Shown: piece after piece, positions 43,200 to 52,900 of the stretch
Layout of the letters: every line of letters starts with the position of its first letter
Position numbering within the stretch: the stretch's first letter is position 1
NCBI GenBank assembly: GCA_910578395.1
Contig: CAJTPZ010000005.1
Span: 1 to 64,000 of the forward strand
DNA: 64,000 nucleotides
Reading direction: 5' to 3'
DNA from: an uncultured Muribaculaceae bacterium
Lineage (GTDB): Bacteria > Bacteroidota > Bacteroidia > Bacteroidales > Muribaculaceae
Translations under genes and position numbers: made by a program
Notes under the pieces: model-generated
What the model was told of the DNA's origin: nothing
Database searches by the model: none
What the model saw: only the letters and a program-made list of their open reading frames with translations

Positions 43200-44165
43200 T
43201 TATTTAATGTGTCCATAGCCGTGACACTCCGTGCATGGGTAGTGGTAATGGTCGTCAGTGCGGTTGCAGTGTGGACATTTACCGTCGGTGCAATGATATG
43301 ACTGCATCCATCCTGCTGCAGATGCAGCCGCATGTGTGTATGATGTTGATTCAAATCCCTTGCCGTTGCATTTAGGGCATGTTCCTGACCCGGAAGACCC
43401 TTTTGATGAAGATGAATGGTTGTCGGATCCTCCTCCGTGTACCGTCACATTTCCGTTAGGGCTTGTAACGACAGTGCCCCCTCCGAAACTGTTTGCGGTG
43501 TATCCGTTAGATGAAATGAGAGAGCCTGTTCCGTCTGGGTTTGTAACTGTAGTTGTGACAGTGAACCCCTCTCCTTTGCAATTCTGACATACGCCAGCCC
43601 CTCCGCAACTTTTACATGGATACCACATCCCGCCATATGCGCGTCCGTAAACGCCTCCTGCTCCATTACAGATGCTGCAGATTTTTGTGCCGTGGCACCA
43701 CAGACATGCCTGGCGTGTTACAGTGTGGAGGATCCCGTTTTCATCCCATGTGTAGTCGATATATCCGCCGTTGGGGAGGTCGGTGCGCATGTGCCGGGTG
43801 TTGCCGTTGTTGGTTGTGACAGTGTTTGACGCCAGATGATTGTTTGATGTTGTGTTTGTGCTTCCTCCGCCTATGTATGCGATGTCGTGTGAGTCATCCC
43901 ATCGTGTCTGTATATAGGCTTTCACATCGTTGTTGTCGATGGAGTAGTTCTGTCCGCGACCGTTGTTGGTTGAATAGTTGCCGTATGTGACAATATATGA
44001 TCCGTTGCCGTACTCAATAGCTTGTATGTTGTAGTTTTTATCCCAGACTTTTTCCTGTATATTATCTTTTAAATCGTCGTAAGTATTGGCAAAGAAGTAA
44101 CCCTGAGATTCAATGGGTGTATATCTGCTCATAACGATTCCCCACTCGGCGCCGTTATAAGCCAT
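43200..44165 (-). CDS. C-terminal piece: repeats plus DnaJ-like zinc motifs
   Basis: If translated separately from the ATG at 44165 this gives 321 residues with no signal peptide. It holds two or three repeats of the WGIVMSRYTPIESQGYFFAN type, an Asn/Ser/Gly-rich stretch, and cysteine clusters CLWCHGTKICSICNGAGG, CKSCGGAGVCQNCKGEG, CPKCNGKG and CTECHGYGH resembling the DnaJ zinc domain. The open frame runs further upstream to 44243, showing that this start is not original. Confidence 0.55.
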   Translation of the reverse strand: MAYNGAEWGIVMSRYTPIESQGYFFANTYDDLKDNIQEKVWDKNYNIQAIEYGNGSYIVTYGNYSTNNGRGQNYSIDNNDVKAYIQTRWDDSHDIAYIGGGSTNTTSNNHLASNTVTTNNGNTRHMRTDLPNGGYIDYTWDENGILHTVTRQACLWCHGTKICSICNGAGGVYGRAYGGMWYPCKSCGGAGVCQNCKGEGFTVTTTVTNPDGTGSLISSNGYTANSFGGGTVVTSPNGNVTVHGGGSDNHSSSSKGSSGSGTCPKCNGKGFESTSYTHAAASAAGWMQSYHCTDGKCPHCNRTDDHYHYPCTECHGYGHIK

Positions 44166-44243
44166 GCTGGTTATGAAGTAGCCGGCATCGCGTTTTTCTT
44201 TCAGCCAGCCGCTTATTCCTGACCATGTACCGCGGTTATAGCT

Positions 44244-44621
44244 TTATGCGGTGAATTTGTCGCTTTGGCTCATTACGATCAGCCATTTGCCGTCGCCATA
44301 GGCGAGTTCGCTTATGTAATAGTCTTTGTCCCAGTTTCCCTTGATCCAGTCTGAGGGCCACTGAGGATCTATCTTGTAAGTCTGTGCTGTGTAACCGGTC
44401 TCTTTTGCCATGACGAAAAACCATCCTTTGTCAGTGTAGCTTGCCGCATGTATGCGTCGGCCTTCATCCCAGTTTTTCTTGATGGATTCGCCTGGAAAAT
44501 TTGCTCCTGAAAACCATACCTGTTCCTGCAATGGCAGACCACTTTCGGTGATAATTATCGTCCGGGCGCTCAGTGCCAGAGAAAATACCACTGCAATAGT
44601 AATTGATATGATGTAACGCAT
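44244..44621 (-). CDS. N-terminal piece: signal peptide and first repeats
   Basis: A 125-residue exported fragment: signal peptide MRYIISITIAVVFSLALSA, then two repeats (IHAASYTDKGWFFVMAKETG; ISELAYGDGKWLIVMSQSDK) resembling DUF7477-type repeats. It ends at the TAA at 44246-44244. It would be secreted without the zinc-motif region. Confidence 0.6.
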   Translation of the reverse strand: MRYIISITIAVVFSLALSARTIIITESGLPLQEQVWFSGANFPGESIKKNWDEGRRIHAASYTDKGWFFVMAKETGYTAQTYKIDPQWPSDWIKGNWDKDYYISELAYGDGKWLIVMSQSDKFTA

Positions 44622-44643
44622 GTTTACGACTTTAAAATAGTGA

Positions 44644-44679
44644 GATCAGCGCATTTTCAAATCGGAAAATGCGCTGATC
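44644..44679 (-). terminator. long perfect hairpin after the acyl-CoA dehydrogenase gene
   Basis: A 15-bp perfect stem, GATCAGCGCATTTTC (44644-44658) with GAAAATGCGCTGATC (44665-44679). The T tract is weak on the minus strand, so it may instead stabilise the 3' end. Confidence 0.6.
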
Positions 44680-44699
44680 ATAAAAAATTATAAGGTTGT

Positions 44700-46412
44700 T
44701 TACGCTTGCTTGTAGAGCTCGATCTGATCGGGTGTGAAGTTTGCGATAAATTCAAGGTGTTTCTCAACCTCGGCCTGAGCGATCTTGCTGTAGACTTTGG
44801 CGCTACGTGTCATTGACTCCGATGAATAGCGTGTGGCATCAGTTACGAGAAGCCATGACATGACGATATTTCCGGCCATTTCGACAAGGCGACGTGCCAT
44901 GAAGTCGGTGTAGGTCGTATCGGCTACCGCGTTGATCTTTTCTACTGCTTCATTGTACTTTGCTGCGAGAGCGCTGAGCGTGTCGGCAACCGGCTTTAGC
45001 TCATCGGACACAGGTTGCGAAGCATAATCTTCCATCATTGCACTGTAGGTTCCGGTGGTGACGTGGCGGATTGCCGCTACAACCTGGAGCTGTGTGGTAC
45101 CCTCATAGATCGAAGTAATACGTGCGTCGCGGTAAACACGCTCACAGGCATAATCCTTCATGAATCCTGAGCCTCCGTGAATCTGGATGCAGTCGTAAGC
45201 GTTCTGGTTGCAGTATTCACTGGCGAGTCCTTTTACGAGTGGAGTGCATGCGTCGGCAAGACGGCGGTATTTCTTGAGGTCGTCTTTCTGCTCTTTTGTA
45301 AGTTTTGTGCCGTCGCGCTCTACATCTTCATAGGCTTTGTAGACATCAACGAAGCGCGAGGTTTCGTAAAGAAGCGCGCGTGAAGCATCAAGCTTGGCTT
45401 TCATGACAGAGAGCATCTCATATACTGCCGGGAAAGTGATGATCGCCTTGCCGAACTGCTGACGCTCGTTGGCGTAAGCGAGGGCCTCACGATAGGCTAT
45501 TTCGCTCACACCTACACTCTGTGCCGCAATACCGAGACGGGCGCCGTTCATAAGTGCCATCACATATTTGATGAGACCGAGACGACGTGAGCCGCAAAGT
45601 TCAGCTTTTGCATTTTTGTAGGTGAGCTCACATGTGGGTGATCCCTTGATGCCCATCTTGTTTTCGATGCGGCGAACATCGACACCGCCATCACGTTTGT
45701 CGTATATGAACATGGAAAGGCCACGACCGTCGCGAGTTCCTTCTTCTGAGCGGGCAAGTACGAGGTGAATGTCGCTGTCACCGTTGGTGATAAAGCGTTT
45801 TACACCGTTGAGGCGCCATGTACCGTCGGGATCCTGTGTAGCTTTGAGCATAACCGACTGAAGGTCGGAACCGGCATCAGGCTCAGTGAGGTCCATTGAC
45901 ATGGTCTCTCCTTCGCATACACGCGGAATGTATTTGTCACGCTGTTCTTCGTTTCCGAACTCATAAAGAGTCTCTACGCAGTCTTGAAGTCCCCAGAGAT
46001 TCTCAAAACCAGTATCGGCGCGGCTGACAATGTCGGCTGCCATGATATACGGGGTGATAGGGAAATTGAGACCACCGAAACGACGTGGCATAGCCATGCC
46101 CATAAGGCCGGCCTTGCGGCAAGCGTCGAGGTTTTCAAATGTAGCGTCGGCGTAGATGACGCGGTTGTTTTCTACGCGCGGCCCCTGGTGGTCGACTGAC
46201 TCGGCGTTGGGTGCGATTGTGTTGGCGCAGATGTCGCCTACTATGTCGAGTACCTTGTCGTAATTGTCCATGGCATCCTCGAAGTCGCGGGGCGCATAGT
46301 CAAATTTGTCGGCATCGCTGTATCCACGTTCCTTAAGATCGACAATCTTCTGCATCAGAGGATGCGAGAGATGGTTTTTGAGGTCGGGGTTATCGGTATA
46401 GAAATTAGCCAT
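44700..46412 (-). CDS. acyl-CoA dehydrogenase of the Etf operon
   Basis: A 570-residue flavoprotein, longer than classical acyl-CoA dehydrogenases (about 380) through an N-terminal extension and a C-terminal helical domain. MSMDLTEPDAGSDLQ and GTWRLNGVKRFITNGD form the FAD/acyl site, ERQQFGKAI and QIHGGSGFMKDYACERVYRD are conserved blocks, and the catalytic Glu is in ITSIYEGTTQLQ. It oxidises an acyl-CoA and passes electrons to the EtfAB encoded 3 bp upstream. The substrate is unknown. Confidence 0.92.
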   Translation of the reverse strand: MANFYTDNPDLKNHLSHPLMQKIVDLKERGYSDADKFDYAPRDFEDAMDNYDKVLDIVGDICANTIAPNAESVDHQGPRVENNRVIYADATFENLDACRKAGLMGMAMPRRFGGLNFPITPYIMAADIVSRADTGFENLWGLQDCVETLYEFGNEEQRDKYIPRVCEGETMSMDLTEPDAGSDLQSVMLKATQDPDGTWRLNGVKRFITNGDSDIHLVLARSEEGTRDGRGLSMFIYDKRDGGVDVRRIENKMGIKGSPTCELTYKNAKAELCGSRRLGLIKYVMALMNGARLGIAAQSVGVSEIAYREALAYANERQQFGKAIITFPAVYEMLSVMKAKLDASRALLYETSRFVDVYKAYEDVERDGTKLTKEQKDDLKKYRRLADACTPLVKGLASEYCNQNAYDCIQIHGGSGFMKDYACERVYRDARITSIYEGTTQLQVVAAIRHVTTGTYSAMMEDYASQPVSDELKPVADTLSALAAKYNEAVEKINAVADTTYTDFMARRLVEMAGNIVMSWLLVTDATRYSSESMTRSAKVYSKIAQAEVEKHLEFIANFTPDQIELYKQA

Positions 46413-46415
46413 GGC

Positions 46416-47447
46416 TTATTTCGAGTTTTTCTTGTAGAATTTGATGAGTTTAGGAAGCACCTCCTCAAGATTGCCGGTGATGACATAATCGGCAATTGAG
46501 TTGATGGGAGCGTCATGATCATTGTTGATGGAGATGATCATCGCGCTCTCCTGCATGCCTGCGATGTGCTGGATCTGACCGGAGATACCACAGGCAATGT
46601 AGAGTTTGGGTCGCACGGTGACACCTGTCTGGCCGATCTGGCGGTCGTGCTCGGTGAAGCCGGCATCGACTGCCGCACGTGACGCGCCTACCTCTGCGCC
46701 AAGTGTGGCTGCAAGATCATGGAGAAGCTGGAAGTTCTCTTTGCTTCCCACGCCATAGCCGCCGGCTACAATGATGGGGGCGTTTTTGATGTTGATCTTG
46801 CTCTTCTCGATATGGCGGTCTATGATTTCGACTACAAAGTCGGTGTCGCTGACATATTTTTTCGGATCGAGATTTACAACCTCGCCTTTGTGATCGGCAT
46901 TGTAGATCTCTTTCTTCATTACGCCCTCGCGCACTGTCGCCATCTGCGGACGACAATCGGGATTGACGATTGTAGCGACGATATTTCCGCCGAATGCCGG
47001 GCGGATCTGGTAGAGCAGATCGGTATACTCCTTGCCTGTCTTGGGATCTTTGTGATCGCCGATTTCAAGCGATGTGCAGTCAGCAGTGAGTCCGCTGTGG
47101 AGGCACGATGACACGCGTGGACCGAGATCACGTCCGATACATGTGGCGCCCATGAGGCAGATCTGAGGTTTGATCTCCTTGAAGAGGTTGATCAGGATTG
47201 CGGCATGGGGATTGGATGTGTAGGGGAAGAGTCGTGGATCCTCAACTTTGTAGACTGTATCGGCTCCGTAGGGGAACAGCTGATTTTCAACTCCCTCGAG
47301 CTTGTCGCCAATGACGAGTGCCTCAAGTTTTACGCCGAGGCGGTCGGCAAGCTGGCGTCCTTTGGTGAGGAGTTCGAGGCTGACGTCGGCAACATGTCCG
47401 TCGTCAAATTCGCAATATACTATAAGGTTGTTCTTGTCTTCTGCCAT
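46416..47447 (-). CDS. etfA: electron transfer flavoprotein alpha subunit
   Basis: A 343-residue subunit. The N-terminal part (LIVYCEFDDGHVADVSLELL) carries the shared fold, and the C-terminal FAD domain has VAGGYGVGSKENFQLL, GASRAAVDAGFTEHDRQIGQ, TVRPKLYIACGISGQIQH and INNDHDAPI. It holds FAD and shuttles electrons from the dehydrogenase. It is 6 bp after etfB and 3 bp before the dehydrogenase gene. Confidence 0.95.
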   Translation of the reverse strand: MAEDKNNLIVYCEFDDGHVADVSLELLTKGRQLADRLGVKLEALVIGDKLEGVENQLFPYGADTVYKVEDPRLFPYTSNPHAAILINLFKEIKPQICLMGATCIGRDLGPRVSSCLHSGLTADCTSLEIGDHKDPKTGKEYTDLLYQIRPAFGGNIVATIVNPDCRPQMATVREGVMKKEIYNADHKGEVVNLDPKKYVSDTDFVVEIIDRHIEKSKINIKNAPIIVAGGYGVGSKENFQLLHDLAATLGAEVGASRAAVDAGFTEHDRQIGQTGVTVRPKLYIACGISGQIQHIAGMQESAMIISINNDHDAPINSIADYVITGNLEEVLPKLIKFYKKNSK

Positions 47448-47453
47448 GATGTC

Positions 47454-48326
47454 TTATCCGATGGTGTGGTTGGCGATAAGTTCCTTTATGAGATCCTCGA
47501 GCTGGACGTCGTCGTTGTCGAGGCATCGGCTTTCCTTTGCGGTGAAAACTACGTTTTCGATCGCCTTTACTTTTGTGGGAGAACCGGGCATGCCGATCTG
47601 CTCGGGATCTGCGTCAACAAATGCCGCACTCCATTCTTGTAGGTTCAGATAGGGACGGGCATCAATATAGGCCTGCTCTTCGGGCGAGAGTTTGGCTTTC
47701 TCGGAAGTTGATACTACGCGCTTGAACTTCATGATGCGTTTTGCATTGCGGGGACGGCATTCAGCAGCCGAACCGTTGACTGTGACAACGCATGGAAGTG
47801 GAGCTTTTACAGTCTCGACACCCTGTTCGAGGCGGCGTTTTACTATTACGTAGCCATCTTTGAGGTCAATGATCTCTTCAGCATAAGTCACCTGAGGAAT
47901 GCCAAGTTTCTCGGCGATCTGCGGACCAACCTGAGCTGTGTCGCCGTCGATTGCCTGACGACCACCAAGGATTATGTCGTAGTTGCCGAACTTCTTGACT
48001 GCTTGAGCCAAAGAGTAGGATGTGGCAAGAGTGTCGGCTCCGCCGAGAGCTCTGTCAGTGAGTACAATGCCAGTGTCGGCGCCGCGGAAGATGGCTTCAC
48101 GGATAATTTCGGAAGCACGGGGCAGGCCCATTGTGAGGATTGTCACGGTTGAACCGGGGTTGGCATCCTTGATGCGAAGCGCCTGCTCAAGAGCGTTAAG
48201 ATCCTCGGGGTTGAAGATGGCGGGGAGAGCGGCACGATTGATAGTGCCATCTTCTTTCATAGCATCTTTTCCAACATTGCGGGTGTCGGGCACCTGCTTT
48301 GCGAGAACGATGATGTTTAAACTCAT
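47454..48326 (-). CDS. etfB: electron transfer flavoprotein beta subunit
   Basis: A 290-residue subunit that opens MSLNIIVLAKQVPDTRNVGK and has NPEDLNALEQALRIKD, TDRALGGADTLATSYSLAQA, DIILGGRQAIDGDTAQVGPQ and a C-terminal recognition region. It binds AMP or, in electron-bifurcating versions, a second FAD; which applies here cannot be told. It leads the etfB-etfA-dehydrogenase operon, with a good promoter about 90 bp upstream. Confidence 0.95.
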   Translation of the reverse strand: MSLNIIVLAKQVPDTRNVGKDAMKEDGTINRAALPAIFNPEDLNALEQALRIKDANPGSTVTILTMGLPRASEIIREAIFRGADTGIVLTDRALGGADTLATSYSLAQAVKKFGNYDIILGGRQAIDGDTAQVGPQIAEKLGIPQVTYAEEIIDLKDGYVIVKRRLEQGVETVKAPLPCVVTVNGSAAECRPRNAKRIMKFKRVVSTSEKAKLSPEEQAYIDARPYLNLQEWSAAFVDADPEQIGMPGSPTKVKAIENVVFTAKESRCLDNDDVQLEDLIKELIANHTIG

Positions 48327-48416
48327 AATCTTTATTTTGAGTGTTTAAGCTATATTGTCTTTCTTAAAAGCTGCTTGCTGCAGATTCAGATTGAACGGTT
48401 GGATTCCGCTGTCGCG

Positions 48417-48447
48417 CAAAGATAGTAAAATCTTGTGGATTAGCAAA
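48417..48447 (-). promoter_or_regulatory. promoter of the etf operon
   Basis: On the minus strand TTTG (48447-48444), a 19-bp spacer and TATCTTTG (48424-48417). The leader to etfB is about 85 nt. Confidence 0.7.
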
Positions 48448-48477
48448 ATGAAAACGCAGGTTGTGGATAATACTCGG

Positions 48478-49902
48478 TCATTCGTAGCCCATACCGTCGA
48501 AGCAGTGAGTGCAAATGCATTCACGGGGAAGCCCAATAGAGCGTGTGACGCAATCTACGCTGTTGAATTTCAGAGATGTCAGGTCAAGACGTTTTCTGAT
48601 TTCCTCTACCATGCGCTCATAGCGGGGCGTACCCTTTATGGCGTATTCTTTCAGGATTTCAGGTGCCGGGTTTTCTCCCTCAAGATCTTGTATGACACGA
48701 CGGGTGATCAACTCCATCTCGCTTTTGGAATTGGTGAAGTTTATGAACCGGCATGGATAGATAAGCGGAGGACAGCTTATGCGCACATGCACCTCAGTGG
48801 CACCGGCGTCGCGTATGTCTTTCACGTTGTCGCGGAGCTGTGTGCCGCGCACGATTGAGTCGTCGCAGAAAGCAACTCTTTTTCCATCAAGAAGCGCTTT
48901 GTTGACGATCAGTTTCATTTTAGCGACAAGTTCACGGCGCTCCTGGCTTGACGGCGTGAATGATCTGGGCCAGGTGGGGGTATACTTAGAGATGCCGCGA
49001 CGATAGGGGACTCCTTTGCCGACCGAATATCCGAGAGCCATGCCGATGCCGGAATCGGGGATCGCGCTCACGAAGTCAATTTCGGTATCATCTTCACGCC
49101 CCATTTCTTCACCGCATGCGTTGCGCATTTCATCGACATTGCGACCTTCATATTCGCATGGCGGGTACCCGTAGTATGTCCAGAGAAACGCACATATCTG
49201 CATTTTGTCACCGGGAGCCTGAAGCTGCTCTATTCCTTTGTCCGATGAGATTCGCACGATCTCTCCGGGACCGATGTTTTTGGCTATTTCATACCCAAGG
49301 TTGGAAAATGCGCATGATTCTGATGAAAGTGCATAGGATCCTTCCTCGGTCATGTGGCGTCCGGCAATGATTGGAGTGCGTCCGAGGCGGTCGCGGGCTG
49401 CTATGATCGAACCATCGTCAAGCAGGAGCAGCATTGAGCAAGAACCTTTTATTTTTTTGAATACAAGGTTTATGCCATCGATAAAATTCTCTCCCTGAGA
49501 GATTATATCGGCCACAATCTCTGTCGGGTTTGCCGATTCCGATGTATGCTCATAGAAGTTTTTGCCTTGTAGCAGAAGTTCTTGCGACAGCTCGGAAAGA
49601 TTATTGATTTTTGCGACTGTGACTATACCGAAACGGCCGATCTTAGAATTTAGCACAATCGGCTGGGCATCGGTGTCACTTATAATGCCTATTCCGCTGT
49701 TGCCTGTGAATTCATGGAGTTCACATTCAAATTTGTTGCGGAAATATGCATTTTCGATGTTATGTATCGAACGGCTGAAATGGGTGCCGTTGACAGTTGC
49801 GAGTCCGGCTCGTTTTGTGCCGAGATGTGAGTTGTAGTCAGTACCGTAAAAGAGATCGTTGACGCATTTGCTGCGTTTTACGACTCCAAAAAAACCTCCC
49901 AT
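48478..49902 (-). CDS. PurF-like amidophosphoribosyltransferase lacking the glutaminase Cys
   Basis: A 474-residue PurF homolog. The N-terminal glutaminase half is recognisable (GTKRAGLATVNG, FTGNSGIGIISDTDAQPI, ARDRLGRTPIIAG), but the start reads MGGFFGV where active enzymes have MCGxxG, so the Cys1 nucleophile is Gly. The phosphoribosyltransferase half is intact: VSAIPDSGIGMALGYS and the PRPP loop FCDDSIVRGTQ at residues 346-355. It may use ammonia, receive it from another subunit, or do another reaction. It follows purL by 44 bp on the same strand. Confidence 0.82.
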   Translation of the reverse strand: MGGFFGVVKRSKCVNDLFYGTDYNSHLGTKRAGLATVNGTHFSRSIHNIENAYFRNKFECELHEFTGNSGIGIISDTDAQPIVLNSKIGRFGIVTVAKINNLSELSQELLLQGKNFYEHTSESANPTEIVADIISQGENFIDGINLVFKKIKGSCSMLLLLDDGSIIAARDRLGRTPIIAGRHMTEEGSYALSSESCAFSNLGYEIAKNIGPGEIVRISSDKGIEQLQAPGDKMQICAFLWTYYGYPPCEYEGRNVDEMRNACGEEMGREDDTEIDFVSAIPDSGIGMALGYSVGKGVPYRRGISKYTPTWPRSFTPSSQERRELVAKMKLIVNKALLDGKRVAFCDDSIVRGTQLRDNVKDIRDAGATEVHVRISCPPLIYPCRFINFTNSKSEMELITRRVIQDLEGENPAPEILKEYAIKGTPRYERMVEEIRKRLDLTSLKFNSVDCVTRSIGLPRECICTHCFDGMGYE

Positions 49903-49946
49903 GTGATAAGGAACTGGTTTGAATTCGATTTATGGTTGTCAGGGTC

Positions 49947-52900
49947 TCAGGCCTTTGTGGTATTTTCTACCCAGCGGCGTGCAGCTATGAAGGCGTCGAT
50001 CCACGGAGTGATTTCGGCCTCAGCTTTGCCGGCCGGCCAGTATCCGCACTGCCAGGGGAATATAGCTCGTTCAGGATGCGGCATCATGGCAAGATGGCGT
50101 CCGTCGGCCGATGCGATTGCTGCGACAGCTCCCTGTGATCCGTTGGGATTGGCGGGATATGCGTCGTAGTTGTATCTTGCGACCACATTGTAGCCTTTGG
50201 TTTCATCGGGAAGACAGAATTTGCCTTCGCCATGAGCGACCCATACACCGAGTTTCATACCTGAGAGGTGTTTGAGCATAACCGACTCGTTTGCCGGAAT
50301 GTCGAGTCCCAGGAACTGTGATTCGAATTTGTGAGAGGTGTTGTGATCCATGTGTGGACGAGGATCGGCTCCGGGAGTGATTAAGCCAAGTTCAATCATG
50401 AGCTGGCATCCGTTGCATATTCCAAGCGAAATAGTGTCGGTGCGCTCGTAGAAGCGACGAAGAGTGCTCTGGGCGGTCTCGTTCCAGAGGAATCCTCCGG
50501 CCCATCCTTTAGCCGAACCAAGCACGTCGGAGTTGGAGAAGCCGCCGCAGAAGACGATCATGTTTATGTCGTCAAGGGTCTCTCTGCCAGAAGTGAGGTC
50601 GGTCATGTGCACGTCCTTCACGTCGAAACCGGCAAGGTGGAGAGCATAAGCCATCTCTCGGTCACCGTTAACACCTTTCTCGCGTATGATTGCCGCACGT
50701 ATGCCGGACCGGTCTTTACGAGAGTGGGAGATTCCGCGAGAGGCGAGAGTGCCGTCCCAAGAGTCAGGTATATTATATATTACAGGTTGTTTGCGATAGT
50801 TTTCGAAGCGGTCAAGCGCACATTTTTCGCCACTTTGCAGTGTGTCGAGCAGATAGGATGGACGGAACCATATATCGCGTAGCCAGTCGATGCCGAGAAG
50901 CCACTCGCCGCCATTTCCATCACTGATGTTGAGTACACGCTCTTCCGATGGGTGACCGAGCACAACACTCTTTACACCGGATTCCTCGAGAATTGCGGTT
51001 ACGGCTTCGAGCTGTTGGCCGTCGGCGATCTGCACTGCGACTGCGGGGTTTTCGGCAAAAAGTATCTTAATTGTATCGGTTTCTCCGAGTGCGCTCATTG
51101 CCTGTGTGTCTATTTCGAGACCGCCTTCGGTATTGGCAAATGTCATCTCAAGGAGTGTGACGATGAGGCCACCGGCCGATATGTCGTGCATCGCAAGAAT
51201 ACGACGTTCGGCAACGAGTTTCTGCAGTGTGTCGAATACGGTGCGGAAATATGCGGGATCGTTGATCGAAGGCACATCGCTTCCGATCTTGCCCTGAGTC
51301 TGGGCGAATGCCGAACCACCAAGCGCAAGTGGAGAAAGTGAGAATGGGATATAAAGGATGGTCGATTCGGGTACGTCGGCAAGCACAGGTGACACTGTCT
51401 TGCGTACGTCGGCGACTTCTCCAGCTGCTGAGATGATCACAGTGCCGGGCGCAAGCACCTTAGTGCCGTCGGCATATTTCTGGGTCATCGACAGGCTATC
51501 CTTTCCGGTAGGTATGTTGATGCCGAGGTCGCATGCGAATTTGCTGCACGCTTCTACCGCACGGTAGAGCGCCGCGTCCTCTCCTTCGTTTCGGCATGGC
51601 CACATCCAGTTGGCACTGAGCGAAACTGTCGATAGTCCTCTTGCAAGATCGGCTCCGACAATATTTGTAAGAGATTCGGCTATGGCGAGTACTGAGCCGC
51701 TGGCCGAATCGGCGAGTGCGGCTTGCGGTGCGTGGCCGATCGAGGTAGCAATGCCGGTTGTGCCTGTATAGTCGAGTGCGACAACGCCACAGTCGCTGAG
51801 TGGAAGCTGAATCTCGCCCTGACACTGCTGCCGGGCGATGCGTCCGGTCACAGATCGGTCAACTTTGTTTGTCAACCAGTCTTTGCATGCTACAGCCTCA
51901 AGAGAGAGAACTTCACGGAGAGTGTCCTCTAAATTGAGGGCAGAGACAACAGGAGCCTCATAATCGCGCTCTACAGTGGAGTCATGCATTATGGTTTTTG
52001 GTGAGTTGCCAAACATGTCGGCCATGCCGAGATCGATGGGCTTCTCACCGTTGGCTCGTTCGAATACGAAACGGTCGTCTCCGGTGGTTTCACCGACTAC
52101 ATACAGCGGAGCACGCTCACGCTGGGCAATACGCTCAATAAATGGTATATCTTCGGGTTTCACTACCATGCCCATGCGTTCCTGACTCTCATTGCCGACG
52201 ATTTCTTTGGCAGACAGAGTCTTGTCGCCGATGGGAAGTGAATCAAGGTCGATGTGCCCTCCTGTGGCTTCGACAAGTTCCGAAAGGGCGTTCAGGTGGC
52301 CGCCTGCGCCGTGGTCGTGGATCGATACAATAGGATTTATGTCGCTTTCAGCAAGAGCTCTAATTACGTTGCTGACACGCTTCTGCATCTCAGGATTGGC
52401 TCTCTGTACAGCGTTAAGCTCAATTGCCCCGGCATATCGGCCTGTGTCGACAGAGGATACGGCTCCGCCACCCATGCCGATACGATAGTTGTCACCTCCC
52501 ATTACCACAACCTTTTCTCCCGGCTCAGGGGTGCCTTTGAGAGCGTCTTTTGCAGCAGCAAAGCCTACGCCGCCGGCAAGCATTATCACTTTGTCGTAAG
52601 CGAGTTTGCGGTTGTGTTCGGCGTGTTCGAATGTAAGAAGTGAACCGCAGATGAGCGGCTGGCCGAATTTATTTCCGAAATCCGATGCTCCGTTAGAGGC
52701 TTTTATTAGAATTTCGGCAGGAGTCTGGTAAAGCCATTGACGAGGATCCATCATGCGTTCCCATGGTTTTTCCTCGTCGAGACGCGGATATGAAGTCATA
52801 TAGACGGCAGTACCTGCGATGGGCAGACTTGCCTTGCCTCCGCCGAGACGGTCGCGTATTTCGCCGCCTGTACCTGTGGCAGCGCCGTTGAAAGGCTCGA

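Larger units (their letters stand above)
43200..44621 (-). pseudogene. repeat protein gene split by one in-frame TAA
   Basis: Minus-strand codons from 44621 to 43200 stay in one frame except for a single TAA at 44246-44244. Before and after it the protein has the same beta repeat: ISELAYGDGKWLIVMSQSDK ends the first piece, and the frame continues SYNRGTWSGISGWLKEK after the stop. The repeat position of the stop is Gln in neighbouring copies (GYTAQTYK, ESQGYF, GRGQNYS), so CAA to TAA is the simplest explanation. The C-terminal third has DnaJ-like CxxCxGxG zinc motifs. Suppression of the stop cannot be excluded. Confidence 0.72.
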
